From Oscillospiraceae bacterium (lineage in GTDB: Bacteria > Bacillota > Clostridia > Oscillospirales > CAG-272), in assembly GCA_015064395.1 (NCBI GenBank), contig SVSH01000013.1, forward strand, positions 1 to 60,363: DNA of 60,363 nucleotides. Direction: 5' to 3'. Below the pieces are notes generated by a model. The model did no database searches, was not told the DNA's origin, and saw only the letters and a list, made by a program, of their open reading frames with translations. Position numbers and translations under genes: made by a program. Below are positions 51,225 to 60,351 of the stretch, one piece after another. The first letter of the stretch is position 1. Every line of letters begins with the position of its first letter.

Positions 51225-51257
51225 ATATGCTCTCCCACGTCAATCGGGAGAGCATAT
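51225..51257. terminator. Bidirectional terminator
   Basis: ATATGCTCTCCC / GGGAGAGCATAT hairpin between nnrDE and the opp operon; it overlaps the end of the oppF-type gene. Confidence 0.85.
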
Positions 51258-52681
51258 CTTTTTCTCGGGGAAATGACAGGCGACGATGTGACCGGGAGAG
51301 ACCTCAAAGATGGGAGGCTCCTTTGTTCGGCAGACGTCACAGGCCATATAGCACCGCGTGTGAAATTTACAGCCTGCCGGCGGATGGATGGGGCTGGGAA
51401 TGCTACCACCGAGCAGTATGCGCGGTCTTTCCTTCCCTTGCCCCTCAAGGCTTGGCACACAAGAAAGCAGGGCCACGGTATACGGGTGGCGAGGGTCCTC
51501 GAACACCGCCTCGGCATCTCCCAATTCCACGATGTCGCCCAGATACATCACTCCGATGCGGTCGGCCATATAGCGTACCACCGCCAGGTCGTGTGTAATG
51601 AACAGATAGGTCAGATCGTTTTGCTCCTTGAGCTGCTGTAAGAGATTGATGATCTGGGACTGAATGGACACGTCCAGCGCTGACACGCACTCGTCGCACA
51701 CCACGAATTTGGGGTCAACCGCCAGTGCTCGCGCGATGCCGACGCGCTGACGCTGACCGCCCGAAAACTCGTGCGGGTAGCGGTGCATCATGTGCTCCTG
51801 CAGGCCGCATTGTCGCATCATGTCCAGCACGTATGATCGAAGGGCGGGTGTCCCCCGCTTGCCCATTCCATGCGTCACAGGCCCCTCTGCCACGATGTGC
51901 TCGACCGTCATACGGGGATTGAGGGAGGAATACGGGTCTTGGAAGATGATCTGCAAGTCTCCTCTCAGCCTTCGCATTTCGCGCCCGGACAGCTGGGAGA
52001 GATCAATGCCCTCGTCTCGTTCCGCCTCATACCGGGCAAACGCCTCGTCTTGTCGATGCCGCTCGCGCAACACCTCCAACTGGCGCTCCACCTCGCCAAG
52101 ACGGGAGTGTAGCGCTTGCTTTTGTTGCTCGTTTTTCCCCTCCAACCGCCGGATGCGTACCCGATATTCAAAGCGTTGCAGTAAAAGCGCGGCGCCTTCC
52201 TCGGGCGCATCCGACAGCATAAACCGCCCAGCAATGAGGATAGCCGCCTCCTTTGGGTTTCAGCCTCGGCGCGAAGGAGCGCCAGACGCTGTAATTGCTC
52301 AAACGTGGCCCTCTCCCCCGCCGTTTCGCATTTGCGCGCAAGGCGAATAACGCGGCTCTCTTTTTTTCGGTACCGGGCGATCGCGCGCGCGGCATGGCGC
52401 AACGTTGCCGTCACGTAGGCGGGGGCTAACTCCTCAAGCGAGCGCCCATAATACATCACTCGCCCCGCCGTCGGACGGTATAGCTGCAGAATGGTGCGTC
52501 CCAGTGTGGATTTGCCGCACCCCGACTCACCCACCAGTCCCAGTATCTCGCCGCGATAAATATCGATCGTAATATCTTCGTTGGCACGCACATAGCGCCG
52601 CCCGCCGAAAAGAGCCTTCTTTTTAACAGGAAAATATTGCTTAAGATGGGTGATGGATAACAGCTTTTCGGTGCTCTTCAC
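51240..52681 (-). pseudogene. OppF-type ABC ATPase with a large insertion, frameshifted
   Basis: Second ATPase of the peptide importer. It begins at GTG 52681 (AGGAGG 9 bases upstream) and reads as one protein of 480 residues if one base is restored in the CCC run at 52255-52257 (minus strand). Walker A is GESGCGKST (51-59), then about 140 residues not found in ordinary OppF, charged and mostly helical (residues about 85-225, with LGEVERQLEVLRERHRQ), then the Q-loop QDPYSSLNP (248 on), the signature SGGQRQRV, and the OppF tail with PPAGCKFHTRCYMAC. As it stands the reading frame is broken. A sequencing error is as likely as a real mutation. Confidence 0.88.
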
Positions 52682-53663
52682 TTTGACGCTCCTCCTTTGT
52701 GGGATAATGACAGCGCACCCGCCGCCCCTTCGCCACCTCCAAGAGCTGTGGCTCGTGCTCGACACAATAGGCGGTAGCATAGGGACATCGCGGGGAAAAC
52801 TTGCACCCCTTCGGTAATTCCAACGGATGCGGAACGGCGCCAGGGATAGGGATAAGCTCTCCGCGCCCCTTACGCGTAGGATGTGGGATGGCCCGCATCA
52901 GCCCCTCGGTATAGGGGTGCATGATGCCCTCGTCCGAAAACAGCCGGTCTGCCGGCGCCGCCTCAACGACCTGGCCGCAATACATGACGATCACGTCGTC
53001 GGCCATCTCCCGAATGACACCAAGGTCATGCGAAATAAACAGAATAGCCGTTCCCCGCTCGCGCTGCAGCTGCTTCATCAGGGTAAGGATCTGCGCCTGA
53101 ACAGTGACGTCCAGGGCCGTTGTCGGCTCGTCGGCGATGAGAACGTCGGGGCGACAAGCCAGGGCCATGGCAATCATAACGCGCTGGCGCATACCGCCCG
53201 AGAGCTGATGGGGATATTGCCGCAGCATCGTTCGTGGCGACGGAATGTGGACTGCGCCCAGCATTTCCTCGGCCGCCGCCATCGCCGCGCGCTTTGCCAT
53301 GCCCTGATGAATGAGATAAGGCTCGCAGAGCTGTCGCCCCACAGAAAAGACGGGATTGAGGGAGGTCATAGGCTCTTGGAAAATGACCGATATCCGATTG
53401 CCGCGAATGCGCCGCATGCGACTCTCGCTCGCTTCTCGCAGATCCTCCCCATCAAATAAGATCTCTCCCCCATCGATGAACCCGTTGGTATCCAAAAGCC
53501 GCAGGATGCTCATAGCCGAGACCGATTTGCCCGATCCCGACTCTCCTACAATTCCCAGTGTTTTGGCACGGTCAAGGGTATAAGAAACACCGTTCACCGC
53601 CCGTACGATGCCACCCTCCGTTCGAAAGCAGGTGCGCAGATCCCGCACCTCAAGTAACGCCAT
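52641..53663 (-). CDS. OppD-type oligopeptide ABC transporter ATPase
   Basis: First ATPase subunit of the peptide importer, 340 residues. Walker A is [11 protein letters not shown] near residue 38, Q-loop [12 protein letters not shown] near 95, signature LSGGMRQRV near 155, Walker [13 protein letters not shown] near 178, and the C-terminal oligopeptide-type segment with [10 protein letters not shown], a site for an iron-sulfur cluster in some OppD proteins. Normal length without the insertion seen in its partner. Stop overlaps the start of the oppF-type gene. Confidence 0.94.
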   Translation of the reverse strand: MALLEVRDLRTCFRTEGGIVRAVNGVSYTLDRAKTLGIVGESGSGKSVSAMSILRLLDTNGFIDGGEILFDGEDLREASESRMRRIRGNRISVIFQEPMTSLNPVFSVGRQLCEPYLIHQGMAKRAAMAAAEEMLGAVHIPSPRTMLRQYPHQLSGGMRQRVMIAMALACRPDVLIADEPTTALDVTVQAQILTLMKQLQRERGTAILFISHDLGVIREMADDVIVMYCGQVVEAAPADRLFSDEGIMHPYTEGLMRAIPHPTRKGRGELIPIPGAVPHPLELPKGCKFSPRCPYATAYCVEHEPQLLEVAKGRRVRCHYPTKEERQSEEHRKAVIHHPS

Positions 53664-53675
53664 CTCATCCCCTCC

Positions 53676-55613
53676 TCATCGAGAGCGACTGCTCTTGGGG
53701 TCAAGAACGTCGCGCATGGTATCTCCGATCATATTGATGCTGATGGTGGCCACGGACAAAAACAGAGCGGGAAACAGCCACTGCCACCAATAGTTCTGAA
53801 TCACGATGCTGTTGTTGGCGCCCCCCAGCATATTGCCCCAGGTAGGACGGGGCTGCTGAACCCCAAAGCCAAGGTAAGAGAGTGAGGATTCGGTCAGAAG
53901 GCAGGCGGCAAAATCCAACGTCATGCTCACAAGGATGACCGACAGGACGTTTGGAAGAATGTGCAAAAAGGCGATCCTTCGCTCCCCGACACCCATAGCA
54001 CGGGCCGCCAGTACGAATTCCTTTTCCCGCTCACTGAGCACCTGCCCGCGAATGATGCGCGCAAGCCCCGTCCAGGATAGCAGCCCCAAGATCACCATGA
54101 TGAGCAGCATTCTTGCCGTCTCCCCGATGGGGTAGTAGCTGAGAATATAGGACAGCATCATGGCAAAGGGCAAAAACGGAATGGCCGAAAAGACCTCTGT
54201 CACTCGCATGAGAAGCAGATCGACCCAACCGCCGAAATATCCCGACAGACACCCGATGACAATCGCGATAAACGAGGATACCAGTACCGCCACAGCCCCG
54301 ATGGTCATGGTCGTTTTTCCCCCGTGGGCGATGCGGGTAAATACGTCTCGGCCCCGATTGTCCGTGCCGAACAAATACCCTCGGCTTCCTCGCTTAAGGA
54401 TAAGCTTCCCTTGGGCGTCCACAAGATAAGTTTGCTTTGCTCCTACGAACACGTCGGAAGCGACTCTGCCGTTGACTTCAGTCTGTCCCCCGCTGTTGTC
54501 TCCCCAGGCGTAGGTTCTGCCGCCCTCGGTCAGTGCTACGAAATGCCGACTGCCTGCCAACAGCTTGACAGCGCGATCATCTGCGGGGATCGCGGCGATG
54601 TCGCTCTCTCCGTGCTCCCCACCGCCAAAGACGAGAATCTCGCCATCCGACATCAAAAAAGCGAAGCAGTTATCCGTCGCCGCTACGTCAATGACGCGTC
54701 CTTCTCGCAAGTACTCCGCAAGATTTTTGACCCGTCCGCCGCGCGAGGAGACGGCCGTGCTCTGCTTGCCCAAAACGCCGCCCGACGCGACCGTTCCATC
54801 CTCGTACAGTGCCACGGCATTGAAGCTGCCCAGTGCGACTTGACTCACCCCCACACCTGTTTCCTCGGTATGGCGCGCCGTCTCCTCGCTAAGAGCGCTC
54901 ATATTCAGCATCGCATTGGCATTGCCCCACAAATACAGTTTTCCCTCATATACAAGAGCGGTGCTTTGATATCCGCAGGCAAGCTGGCTGACACGGGCAG
55001 GGTCAAGGTGTCCTCCGGGTATCTGTGACAGATCGGTAGGATACTGCCTCTGCGTCTCGTTGCCCCAGCCAACAAGCTCACCCTGCGGCGTGATGGCGAC
55101 GGCGTGATCGTAGCCGGCCGCGACCTGTACAGCCCCGCCCTCCAAAGCAGGCGGCAGGAGAGAGAGATCGATCCCTGAGAGGGGATTTTTTGTGTATCCC
55201 CACACGTACACCTTGCCCTCCTTATCCAGTCCAAGCGTGAAATTGGAAAAGCCGTTGATGTCCTTGACGTTCCCTGCCAGAGAGGACGGAACGCGGAGCA
55301 TGGCAAAGTTGGGGGCGATATTGGCCCCGAGCACGTCGGTGTCGTTGACGTTCATGGGCAGAAAGCGAGGCGCGATGAGAACGAATGCAAACAGGGCGAC
55401 CAGGACAAAGAGTGCCACCACAGCTCTCGGGCGGCGAAAAAAAGCGCGAACCAACTGCCTCGTAGGGCTTTCCATGCCGACAGCCGCCTGTGCGTCCGCG
55501 TCCGTCCATTCGCTCCGACCGCCAAGCCACGCCCTGCGCCCCCAGCGGCAAATCGTCCCCCAGGTCCTCTGCCCCCCGCGAGGCGGTCTGATGTTTTTAT
55601 TCTTGTTTGACAA
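53676..55613 (-). CDS. OppC-type permease with an inserted seven-repeat RCC1-like domain
   Basis: Permease subunit of 645 residues, about twice the normal size. A basic cytoplasmic start leads to membrane helix 1 (65-84). Residues about 105-410 form seven repeats of the RCC1 kind, ending in patterns such as GKVYVWG, GELVGWG, GKLYLWG and GRTYAWGDNSGGQ. Then comes the normal OppC core: FGTDNRGRDVFTRIAHGG (415-432), five helices, and the coupling segment LAARAMGVGERRIAFLH (535-551). The domain lies in the first outer loop, so it should face outward, where the binding protein docks. Start TTG 55613 with GGAGG 8 bases upstream. Confidence 0.93.
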   Translation of the reverse strand: MSNKNKNIRPPRGGQRTWGTICRWGRRAWLGGRSEWTDADAQAAVGMESPTRQLVRAFFRRPRAVVALFVLVALFAFVLIAPRFLPMNVNDTDVLGANIAPNFAMLRVPSSLAGNVKDINGFSNFTLGLDKEGKVYVWGYTKNPLSGIDLSLLPPALEGGAVQVAAGYDHAVAITPQGELVGWGNETQRQYPTDLSQIPGGHLDPARVSQLACGYQSTALVYEGKLYLWGNANAMLNMSALSEETARHTEETGVGVSQVALGSFNAVALYEDGTVASGGVLGKQSTAVSSRGGRVKNLAEYLREGRVIDVAATDNCFAFLMSDGEILVFGGGEHGESDIAAIPADDRAVKLLAGSRHFVALTEGGRTYAWGDNSGGQTEVNGRVASDVFVGAKQTYLVDAQGKLILKRGSRGYLFGTDNRGRDVFTRIAHGGKTTMTIGAVAVLVSSFIAIVIGCLSGYFGGWVDLLLMRVTEVFSAIPFLPFAMMLSYILSYYPIGETARMLLIMVILGLLSWTGLARIIRGQVLSEREKEFVLAARAMGVGERRIAFLHILPNVLSVILVSMTLDFAACLLTESSLSYLGFGVQQPRPTWGNMLGGANNSIVIQNYWWQWLFPALFLSVATISINMIGDTMRDVLDPKSSRSR

Positions 55614-55630
55614 GCCTTCCGCCTCCCTCT

Positions 55631-56650
55631 TTATTTGCTGACTCTGACACGCGGGTCCACCATACCATAGACGACGTCGATGAGTAAATTTCCCACAAGA
55701 CCGATGAGCACGTAGAACAGCTGAAGTGCCAGCACGATCTCGTTGTCCTTGTTTTGCAGTGCTTCAAAATACACCCGTCCGATGCCGTCGAGCGAAAAAA
55801 TGTTTTCGATCATCAAAGATCCCGAGAAAATACCCAACAGCCAGGAGATCACCAGCGTGACGATGGGAATCAGGGCGTTGCGAAAGGCGTGTGAGTATAC
55901 GATCGTTCGACGCCCCAAGCCCTTGGCACGGGCGGTGCGAATGCAATCGAGTGACAGCGCCTCGGTCATCGCCGCCCGCACGTAGCGCGTCATGCCCCCA
56001 AGCGAGCAGAAGGTCATGACGATCAGAGGCAGGGCCAGGTGATACAGCCGATCACGCAAGCGATGCCACGAGGAAGTGAAGGTCACCCCCGCCGTCTGCA
56101 TGCCCGAGACGGGAAACCACCCCAGGCGCACCGCAAAGATCCAAATGAAAACGATGGCGATGATAAAAGCAGGCAGGCTGTATCCGATGATGGTAGCCAC
56201 CTGGATGAAGGCATCCCGTCGGCTTCCCCGTCGCACCGCGCAAAAAATGCCAAGCGGTATGGTAATGCCCAGTGCCGCTGCGGCGGCGATCAGATTGATG
56301 GTCACGGTGTTTCTCATAGGCTCACGGATCACCCGGATCACGGACTCCCCGTATTTGGTCGAGGTGCCGAGATTGCCCTGCAAAAGACCGTTGTAGCCTC
56401 CGTTTTGGTAAGGATACAGCCCAAGCCAACGCAAATACCGCTCCACCTTGGTTCCGTTGAGGCCGTATTCCGCTTTCCAATACTCATACCGCTCCTCGTA
56501 GTTGAGCGTTTTGTTGGCGATGACCTCTTCCCTTGCCTTCTCTGCCGCCTTGTCCACGGGGAGCATATGGTAGATCATAAACAGCAAAAAGGACAATAGC
56601 AAAAAGACAAGCAGGATATACGAAAGCCGTTTGATGATATATTGTCCCAT
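55631..56650 (-). CDS. OppB-type oligopeptide ABC transporter permease
   Basis: Permease of 339 residues with six membrane helices. It has the usual N-terminal helix, an outer loop with YGLNGTKVERYLRWL, and the coupling region TARAKGLGRRTIVYSHAFRNALIP near 240. Unlike its OppC partner, it has no extra domain. ATG follows GGGGAGGTGCT. It lies 17 bases upstream of the OppC-type gene. Confidence 0.94.
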   Translation of the reverse strand: MGQYIIKRLSYILLVFLLLSFLLFMIYHMLPVDKAAEKAREEVIANKTLNYEERYEYWKAEYGLNGTKVERYLRWLGLYPYQNGGYNGLLQGNLGTSTKYGESVIRVIREPMRNTVTINLIAAAAALGITIPLGIFCAVRRGSRRDAFIQVATIIGYSLPAFIIAIVFIWIFAVRLGWFPVSGMQTAGVTFTSSWHRLRDRLYHLALPLIVMTFCSLGGMTRYVRAAMTEALSLDCIRTARAKGLGRRTIVYSHAFRNALIPIVTLVISWLLGIFSGSLMIENIFSLDGIGRVYFEALQNKDNEIVLALQLFYVLIGLVGNLLIDVVYGMVDPRVRVSK

Positions 56651-56680
56651 AGCACCTCCCCCGAGGTTGCCCCCGTTCGT

Positions 56681-58918
56681 TTATTCTTGCTGTGTGTGAT
56701 AGTCGGAATAGAAATCCGCCGCGTCCTTGAGATAGGAGACTGACAGCATCTCGAGTGTCGGATCGATCGACCAGTTAAAGGAAAAATCATAGGCTGCGCT
56801 GGAAAAGCCGCTGGCAAAGTTGAGAGCATTGAGGCGTGGCGTGCCCGAAAAGCCCGCGCCGGTGTCCCAGGTCAATTCGGCCATGCCACTGGGGAAATCG
56901 GTCGAGGTATAGGTGATATACATACCGATGCGGCTCGTCGCGCTCTCGCTGGTCTGCCAATCGGTCAGGAGCTGATCCGTCACGGGGTTGGGTTGCGTTC
57001 CATACCAGTTGATCACCAGAGGCATATAATAGTCGTCCCCCACCTTGACCGTCTGGTAACGCCGGTCGGTCGAAGCAAAGGCAAGGTTGACCCGTGATCG
57101 ATCATATCCTTCTAATTTTTTGTAGCGGACCGCATCGCGCGACGCGTCATACGCCTCGCCCTTCTCGTTATAGATCCAGCCGCCCGTGACCAATTCCTCA
57201 ATAGCCGCGTCGGTATCATAGGCATACCTGTTCATATCCCGCTCCAGTGCCTCTCGATTGGCAACATAGGCCGAGAACCCCGTATAATAGGGTCCGTGGA
57301 CGACCGAGCCATGTCCACCCGTGAAGGTCTGGGCGAAGGCAGGGCGGTTGATGGTGTGCATGATGGCGCGCCGCACCTCGGCAAAGCCGGACGGACCGAA
57401 GTCGGCGCGAAAGCCAATCTTGCCGTAGCCGGCGCGATCGTAATGCGTCTCGGCGTAGCGATCGGGGGCGGAGCGCAGCAGTGCCAGCGCCGCTTCCGTT
57501 TCACTTCCGCCCGTGATGCCCGCCAGTACGTCGACCTGCCCCGTTTTGAACTGGTCCAGCTGTGTTTCGGGAACGATACGGACGTAATCGATCGTGTCAA
57601 TGCTGGCCACCCCTCGCACGTCGCCGCTGTAATACGGGTTGCGCGCCAGTGTCGCGCTCCCGTTTCCGTAAGCCGCCACACGATAAGGGCCGGCATACGG
57701 CAGAGGTGAATTCCATCGGAGATTTTGCTGAATGACAGTGGCCTTACGGAAGGTCTGTACCCCATTCTCCGTTTGCACGTCATAAAAATCATCACTCAAG
57801 CCACAAGAACGGCTCTCGGGATCGACGACAATCTCCGAGTCTCCCAAATACAACGCCAGAGGATCCGGCGAGTAGGCGGCGTACATCATGGAATAATAAT
57901 AGGTGGCGTATTCCTTGTCAAAGGTGACCTCAAAGGTCCAGTCGTCGAGCAGACGAACGCCTGAAAAATAGCGCGAAACGGTGACAGTCTCCCCGTCCTT
58001 GTCCTGTATCACCTGCCCATCGTTGGTCCCGTCGTAATGCTTGAACGCCTCAAAGCCCACAAGAGTGTTACCCTGGTTGCCACTGCCGCCGGCGGCCGCC
58101 CCGACGGGCGTACTGTTGGCCAGCAGAAGAGATAGATAATGGTGGGCAGTCACAGGAGAACCGTCCGAAAATTTCAAATCCTTTTTGATCGAAATGGTGT
58201 ACGTCAGCGTTCCGTCCTCATTGTGCCGCTTGTCCGGGGCGTGAGCAAGTGCGTACTCATTCCAAACGTAATCCCCTTTTTCGTCGGTCATGACGATAGC
58301 GTGTCCGGACACAAGCCCCTGAATGTCCAGATCGGACGCCAAAGGGGCAGACTTGCCCCAGGCGGCGTTTCGGAAGGCGCCTGAGAGCTCGGTCGCACTG
58401 CCAAGAATGACCGAATTGGCATTCCCTTCCTTGACACGTGCCCCCACAATGGCGTCCGCCGCCGAGCAATAGGGCGTCGTCTTGAAATTCTCCAATTTGG
58501 CGTGGTATAAATCGTAATACACGTTGGCATACAGTGGGATCTCGGGCACGAGATCGTTCCAGCGCATCACGTACAGCCGCCACCACTCGTCGTATACCTC
58601 TTTTTCTGTTTCATAATCAGACGAGCCCTCCGGCACACGGGTGTTATACACCATGGCCATGGACAGAAAATCCATCCCGAGCTCATACTCCACACCGTCC
58701 ACCGTGACATAAGCCAGCCCGTCGCGTTCCTCTATCATATCAATGGTGACGTCCTGCCCGATCATATCATACACCGAGGTGAAATCCGTGCGCTCTATGG
58801 CGTCCTTCATGTCGATCTGCTGCCCTTCTCCTCTTGGGCGGCATCCCCCAAGCAACGTCAGCATCGCCAAGCACAAGGCCATACGTCTGCCTATCCTCAT
58901 CTTCCGTCTTCTTAACAC
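56681..58918 (-). CDS. OppA-type oligopeptide-binding lipoprotein, enlarged
   Basis: Binding protein of 745 residues, roughly 200 longer than a standard OppA. Lipobox LGGC (Cys26). The N-terminal 160 residues are an extension with no recognised domain; the solute-binding family 5 domain begins near 165 (NSVILGSATELSGAFRN). Family features include TYTISIKKDLKFSDGSPVTA, FKTGQVDVLAGITGG and FRADFGPSGFAEVRRAIMHTI. GTG at 58918 with AAGGAG 9 bases upstream. It is the first gene of the operon and followed by oppB-type after 30 bases. The ligand is probably a peptide. Confidence 0.9.
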   Translation of the reverse strand: MLRRRKMRIGRRMALCLAMLTLLGGCRPRGEGQQIDMKDAIERTDFTSVYDMIGQDVTIDMIEERDGLAYVTVDGVEYELGMDFLSMAMVYNTRVPEGSSDYETEKEVYDEWWRLYVMRWNDLVPEIPLYANVYYDLYHAKLENFKTTPYCSAADAIVGARVKEGNANSVILGSATELSGAFRNAAWGKSAPLASDLDIQGLVSGHAIVMTDEKGDYVWNEYALAHAPDKRHNEDGTLTYTISIKKDLKFSDGSPVTAHHYLSLLLANSTPVGAAAGGSGNQGNTLVGFEAFKHYDGTNDGQVIQDKDGETVTVSRYFSGVRLLDDWTFEVTFDKEYATYYYSMMYAAYSPDPLALYLGDSEIVVDPESRSCGLSDDFYDVQTENGVQTFRKATVIQQNLRWNSPLPYAGPYRVAAYGNGSATLARNPYYSGDVRGVASIDTIDYVRIVPETQLDQFKTGQVDVLAGITGGSETEAALALLRSAPDRYAETHYDRAGYGKIGFRADFGPSGFAEVRRAIMHTINRPAFAQTFTGGHGSVVHGPYYTGFSAYVANREALERDMNRYAYDTDAAIEELVTGGWIYNEKGEAYDASRDAVRYKKLEGYDRSRVNLAFASTDRRYQTVKVGDDYYMPLVINWYGTQPNPVTDQLLTDWQTSESATSRIGMYITYTSTDFPSGMAELTWDTGAGFSGTPRLNALNFASGFSSAAYDFSFNWSIDPTLEMLSVSYLKDAADFYSDYHTQQE

Positions 58919-59131
58919 CGCAACTCTCTCCTTTTTTGTGCATCACATCATGAATTGTCATTAGTATGGATGTGTTTTCTCCCACTTTTACCATGCACTT
59001 TTCGCCAAGTCTGCCAAAAGCAAGCAGGTATCGCGTTTTTGTTGCTCAAACACCCACGAAGGTCTTGAAAAAATGAAAGATTAGTGCTATAATATAGTAT
59101 CTCTCACTTGTAGTAAGATAGGAGAAACGCC
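58919..59131. other. Divergent intergenic region
   Basis: 213 bases with the hydrolase promoter at 59065 and an unclear promoter for the opp operon. Nothing else seen. Confidence 0.5.
59065..59093 (+). promoter_or_regulatory. Promoter of the alpha/beta hydrolase gene
   Basis: TTGAAA (59065-59070), 17-base spacer, TATAAT (59088-59093). Confidence 0.75.
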
Positions 59132-60094
59132 ATGATTTTTGAAAAACAAGTTGTTGCCGCATATAAAGGTATGATGCACACACGATGCGACGACACCGAA
59201 ACGGTCTTTTACTTTTCCACCGACGATTTTCCGGGACTTCATAAAGATGCCTATCCGTTTACAGCCTCGGCAGGACACACGCTTAAGGGGTATCTGTATC
59301 ACTACGACCAGCCCCTCGACGGTCGATTGATCGTTTTTGATCACGGCTTCGGCGGCGGTCACCGCGCTTATATGAAGGAGATCGAGCTGCTCTGCCGGCA
59401 CGGATATTTGGTGCTTGCTTATGACCACACGGGATGCATGGAGTCGGGCGGTGCCTCCCCCAACGGCCTGGCTCAGTCGTTATGCGACCTCAACGACTGT
59501 ATCTCGGCGATCAAGAAGGACGAGCGCTTTGGAGGACTTACCATCTCGGTCGTAGGACACAGCTGGGGCGCGTTTTCGACCATGAATATCCCGGCCTTAC
59601 ACCCCGAGATCACCCATATCGTGGCCATGTGCGGCTTTGTATCGGTCGAAGAAATGATGAAAACCTTTTTCGCCGGTCCTCTCAAGGGATACCGCAAGGC
59701 CGTTCTTGCACTCGAGCAGCAATCCAACCCTGAATTTTTCGCTTTCCATGCGCTTGAATCGCTATCAAGCGCTCAAACAAAGGCTCTGCTCATTTATTCC
59801 GAAGACGATCATCTGTGCCGGAAGGTGCACTACGACATTCTCAAGGAAGGGCTTGCCGGCAAAGGAAACGTGCGATTCCTTCTGGTTAAGAACAAGGGAC
59901 ACAACCCCAATTATACCGAGGATGCAGTGAAGCTGTTGGGTGAATTCGGCAAGGCAAGAGCCAAATTTGCCAAAAAGAAAAACGCCACCCCAGAGGAGAA
60001 GGCGCAGTTTGTCGCTTCTTTTGATTGGGACGGAATGACCGCCCAGGACGAGGCCGTGTGGCAGGAGATTTTTGCACATTTGGATGAGGCATAA
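59132..60094 (+). CDS. Alpha/beta hydrolase
   Basis: Cytoplasmic protein of 320 residues. The oxyanion strand FDHGFGGGHRAY near 70 precedes the nucleophile elbow VGHSWGAFSTM near 145; the acid is in LLIYSEDDHLC near 228 and the histidine in VKNKGHNPNYTEDA near 260. The N-terminal segment and the lid helices are like those of serine aminopeptidase/lysophospholipase-type hydrolases. The substrate is not known. ATG after AGGAGAAACGCC; single-gene unit with a clear promoter but no obvious terminator. Confidence 0.85.
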   Translation: MIFEKQVVAAYKGMMHTRCDDTETVFYFSTDDFPGLHKDAYPFTASAGHTLKGYLYHYDQPLDGRLIVFDHGFGGGHRAYMKEIELLCRHGYLVLAYDHTGCMESGGASPNGLAQSLCDLNDCISAIKKDERFGGLTISVVGHSWGAFSTMNIPALHPEITHIVAMCGFVSVEEMMKTFFAGPLKGYRKAVLALEQQSNPEFFAFHALESLSSAQTKALLIYSEDDHLCRKVHYDILKEGLAGKGNVRFLLVKNKGHNPNYTEDAVKLLGEFGKARAKFAKKKNATPEEKAQFVASFDWDGMTAQDEAVWQEIFAHLDEA

Positions 60095-60217
60095 GCAAAA
60101 CAGTTGCCCTTCCATACTGTTTTCGCTTCCCTGTTGGTGGCACAATATGCTTCCTCTCAATTGCCGCCAATCACCCAAATATTTTTGCAAAAAGTTGCAA
60201 AAAATGAAAAAAAAGTG

Positions 60218-60246
60218 TTGACAAAAAGAACTTGCTGTGCTATAAT
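60218..60246 (+). promoter_or_regulatory. tRNA-Pro promoter
   Basis: TTGACA (60218-60223), 17-base spacer, TATAAT (60241-60246). Confidence 0.85.
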
Positions 60247-60275
60247 AGTCAGGCTGTGATGAGAATCACGGTGAT

Positions 60276-60351
60276 CTGGGTGTGGCGCAGCTGGTAGCGC
60301 GCTACCTTGGGGTGGTAGAGGCCGCAAGTTCAAGTCTTGTCACTCAGACCA
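60276..60351 (+). tRNA. tRNA-Pro (GGG)
   Basis: Complete cloverleaf: acceptor CTGGGTG / CACTCAG, D-arm GCGC...GCGC, anticodon stem CTACC / GGTAG around TTGGGGT (anticodon GGG), T-loop TTCAAGT, discriminator A and encoded CCA. The first base C is typical of proline tRNAs. Confidence 0.95.

Noticed and set aside
52240-52262. Programmed frameshift in the oppF-type gene
   Set aside because: No canonical slippery heptamer in frame, and the AAAGGAGG follows the break instead of preceding it, so recoding is not supported.
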